Source of the DNA: Mnemiopsis leidyi
Taxonomy: Eukaryota; Ctenophora; Tentaculata; Lobata; Bolinopsidae
DNA: 41,619 nucleotides
Direction of reading: 5' to 3'
Assembly: GCA_000226015.1 (NCBI GenBank)
Contig: JH155640.1
Span: 1,512-43,130, forward strand
Numbering within the stretch: position 1 is the first letter of the stretch; every line of letters starts with the position of its first letter. The position numbers and the translations under genes are program-made. This document shows, one piece after another, positions 40,911 through 41,619 of this stretch. The notes under the pieces were generated by a model. It worked only from the letters and a program-made list of their open reading frames with translations. It was not told the DNA's origin and ran no database searches.

Positions 40911-41619
40911 CAGTTCTTCAAACTGAGATATCTAAAATTAACTGACAGGATTAAATGAAATTTTATCTGATATATTTGTAACCTACTTGAGCTTTCCACT
41001 TTCATGGTATTGGATATGAGTGTTACCATGATGTTTATTTCTCAAAGGATGGGAAATAATCGTTAATAGTGGTGTTTATCAATCATATTGCCACGTTATG
41101 GGCTTTCTTAGAATGAAGAAGGAAACTCCGCATGAAACTTTTGAAAACAATTTTGATGGCTATCAGCTATGCATAGGTTTTAGGTGAAGTAAGGTTACAG
41201 CTACAGCCGAATTAGACATAAACCTTTTCCAGTTTTATGTAAATTAGTGTTTTTCTCATTCTTTTTTAATGATGTATAGATATTTTTATAAAATATATGG
41301 TCATTTCACAATTGTGTATTCAAGGTGTAATTGCTACATGTCGCTTAGCCCTGCTGCCGCAAAGCGGCAGCCTACGGCGCGCGCGGCGCGACGTGAGACA
41401 AAGCTAAAGGTGTAAATGTTAGACGGATATCATCTCGTCAACATGTCGAGGTGTTACCCGACCCGCGCGCGGCTCGCAGTTTTCTGCTCTCCTCGCAGTT
41501 TTCTGCTCTCCTCGCGTTAGACGGATATTATCTCATCAACTTATCAACTAGCTAAATATGGTTTGTTTACATGTTAGGTAATAAAACACAAAATTTAAGT
41601 AAACCTTGTCGCGGTGATA
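40911..41619. repeat. Terminal intergenic DNA with a GC-rich repeat block
   Basis: 41340-41520 is sharply GC-rich within AT-rich DNA. It includes a hairpin CTGCCGCAAAGCGGCAG near 41354, GCGCGCGCGGCGCG, and a 20-bp direct repeat (TCGCAGTTTTCTGCTCTCCTC) near 41474-41514. GTTAGACGGATAT(C/T)ATCTC flanks the block as a direct repeat (about 41418 and 41516). It looks like a repeat-family member; no gene. Confidence 0.45.

Noticed and set aside
1-41619. tRNA, rRNA or snRNA genes
   Set aside because: No cloverleaf with A/B boxes and no rRNA-like block was recognised by eye. A covariance-model search would be decisive.

Overview
The window is nuclear DNA of a multicellular animal. It is AT-rich, has large non-coding stretches and several transposon families, and carries one gene (IFT80) split by 17 GT-AG introns beside intron-poor genes. 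Two genes encode conserved proteins of motile cilia, and TTAGGG-type motifs occur inside a small repeat. I cannot name the species. An invertebrate, possibly a non-bilaterian such as a hydrozoan, is my low-confidence guess.

Layout. 1-6199: a transposon-like unit with terminal inverted repeats of about 400 bp, holding a FLYWCH-like zinc-finger remnant, a collapsed LINE fragment and a secondarily inserted 457-bp MITE. 6772-7281 (+): an intronless four-EF-hand protein, with a decayed copy of its 3' end at about 8941-9050 abutting a MITE. 9.3-12.3 kb: mostly unassigned. About 12389-14463 (+): a small, Asn-rich, four-exon gene that I do not recognise. It converges on a minus-strand Ser/Thr/Pro-rich gene (14404-16620, 5' end not found). 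That gene has two phase-compatible alternative terminal exons, and a 189-bp MITE sits inside one of its exons. 17712-33419 (-): a complete 18-exon IFT80 gene (762 aa after splicing). A complete intronless PIM-like kinase gene (18786-19619, -) lies in its last intron. 33798-38687 (-): CFAP43, a single long exon. 39.8-40.5 kb: a decayed non-LTR reverse transcriptase. The last kilobase holds GC-rich repeat DNA.

How the genes relate. IFT80 belongs to the intraflagellar transport B complex, which builds cilia. CFAP43 is an axonemal protein of motile cilia and flagella. They are adjacent on the same strand, with 378 bp between the CFAP43 stop and the IFT80 start. Both have a splice-acceptor-like AG exactly 3 bases before the start codon, which could reflect 5'UTR introns or spliced-leader trans-splicing. 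The EF-hand protein and the PIM-like kinase are signalling proteins with no demonstrated link to the cilium genes.

Exon boundaries were derived by hand from splice motifs, continuous reading phase and known family sequence. For IFT80 every junction keeps phase.
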